Under the pieces are notes generated by a model. It was not told where the DNA came from and searched no databases. It worked only from the letters and a program-made list of their open reading frames with translations. From Paracoccaceae bacterium (GTDB taxonomy: Bacteria > Pseudomonadota > Alphaproteobacteria > Rhodobacterales > Rhodobacteraceae), in assembly GCA_023254015.1 (NCBI GenBank), contig JALQYS010000189.1:1-13893 (forward strand): a stretch of DNA of 13,893 nucleotides. Reading direction: 5' to 3'. Shown piece by piece: positions 13,762 through 13,893 of the stretch (its first letter is position 1; each line of letters begins with the position of its first letter). A program made the position numbers and the translations under genes.

Positions 13762-13893
13762 GCGTGCTGCAAGACCACGACCTGCAAACGCCCGGTGCAT
13801 TGCCGGGCGAGTTGATGATCTGGATTCTCATCATTTCAGAACTCGCGGTTTTCAGTGCCGGGCTTCTGGCGCTCTTGGCCACCCGGCTGACCG
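13758..13893 (+). CDS. norE: NorE, cytochrome c oxidase subunit III-like protein, cut by window edge
   Basis: Only the first 45 codons are visible and the frame is open to the right edge. The start overlaps the norD stop (ATGA). After a short polar N-terminus comes PGELMIWILIISELAVFSAG (16-35), the first membrane helix typical of NorE and subunit III-like proteins. In Paracoccus norE and norF follow norD; they are not essential for NO reductase but improve activity. Assignment rests on this helix and on the conserved norCBQDE order. Confidence 0.8.
   Translation, partial: MSVLQDHDLQTPGALPGELMIWILIISELAVFSAGLLALLATRLT

Noticed and set aside
11842..13800. Long open frame on the minus strand (652 codons) opposite norD and the start of norE
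   Set aside because: It lies antisense to a clear NorD frame, has no recognisable domain, and long antisense frames are expected in such GC-rich coding DNA.

Overview
This window is a denitrification island from a GC-rich alphaproteobacterium, most likely a member of the Rhodobacterales (Paracoccus/Rhodobacter relatives). The evidence is a Paracoccus-type cytochrome cd1 nitrite reductase (N-terminal His and Tyr ligands present), the gene order nirDFCES <-> nirI...nirX - norCBQDE, and NNR/FNR-type boxes of the form TTGAC-N4-GTTAA. The assignment rests on gene content and recalled family features; no database search was run.

Layout. Left arm, minus strand (4723 down to the left edge): nirS, nirE, nirC, nirF and the 5' part of nirD. 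This is the structural gene for nitrite reductase followed by heme d1 biosynthesis genes, which would continue (nirL, G, H, J, N in relatives) beyond the left edge. The nirE-nirC-nirF-nirD junctions are tight (overlap, 4 nt, 3 nt). nirS is set apart from nirE by a 130-nt gap holding a strong GC hairpin. Middle, plus strand (4851-8967): nirI (FMN/polyferredoxin membrane protein), nnrS (12-TM heme-copper family protein) and nirX (ApbE-type flavin transferase, Tat-exported), joined by two ATGA start-stop overlaps. Right arm, plus strand (9186 to the right edge): norC, norB, norQ, norD and the start of norE, the NO reductase and its maturation/accessory genes, also tightly packed.

How it works together. 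NirS reduces nitrite to NO in the periplasm. NirE, C, F and D help make or deliver its d1 heme. NorCB reduces the toxic NO to N2O, with NorQ/NorD thought to activate it by inserting the FeB iron. NirI resembles NosR and carries a flavinylation motif; NirX is the likely enzyme that attaches the flavin. Nir and Nor expression appears to be tied together by two near-identical NNR-type boxes: one between the divergent nirS and nirI genes (4786-4799) and one ahead of norC (9105-9118).

The least explained element is the 112-bp stretch between the nirX stop codon and the nor promoter (8968-9079). It consists almost entirely of five consecutive perfect hairpins with 8-10 bp stems. Hairpins 1/4 and 2/5 are sequence relatives that differ by compensatory base-pair changes, so the array looks like a diverged A-B-C-A'-B' repeat under constraint to stay base-paired, or assembled from a family of palindromic repeats.
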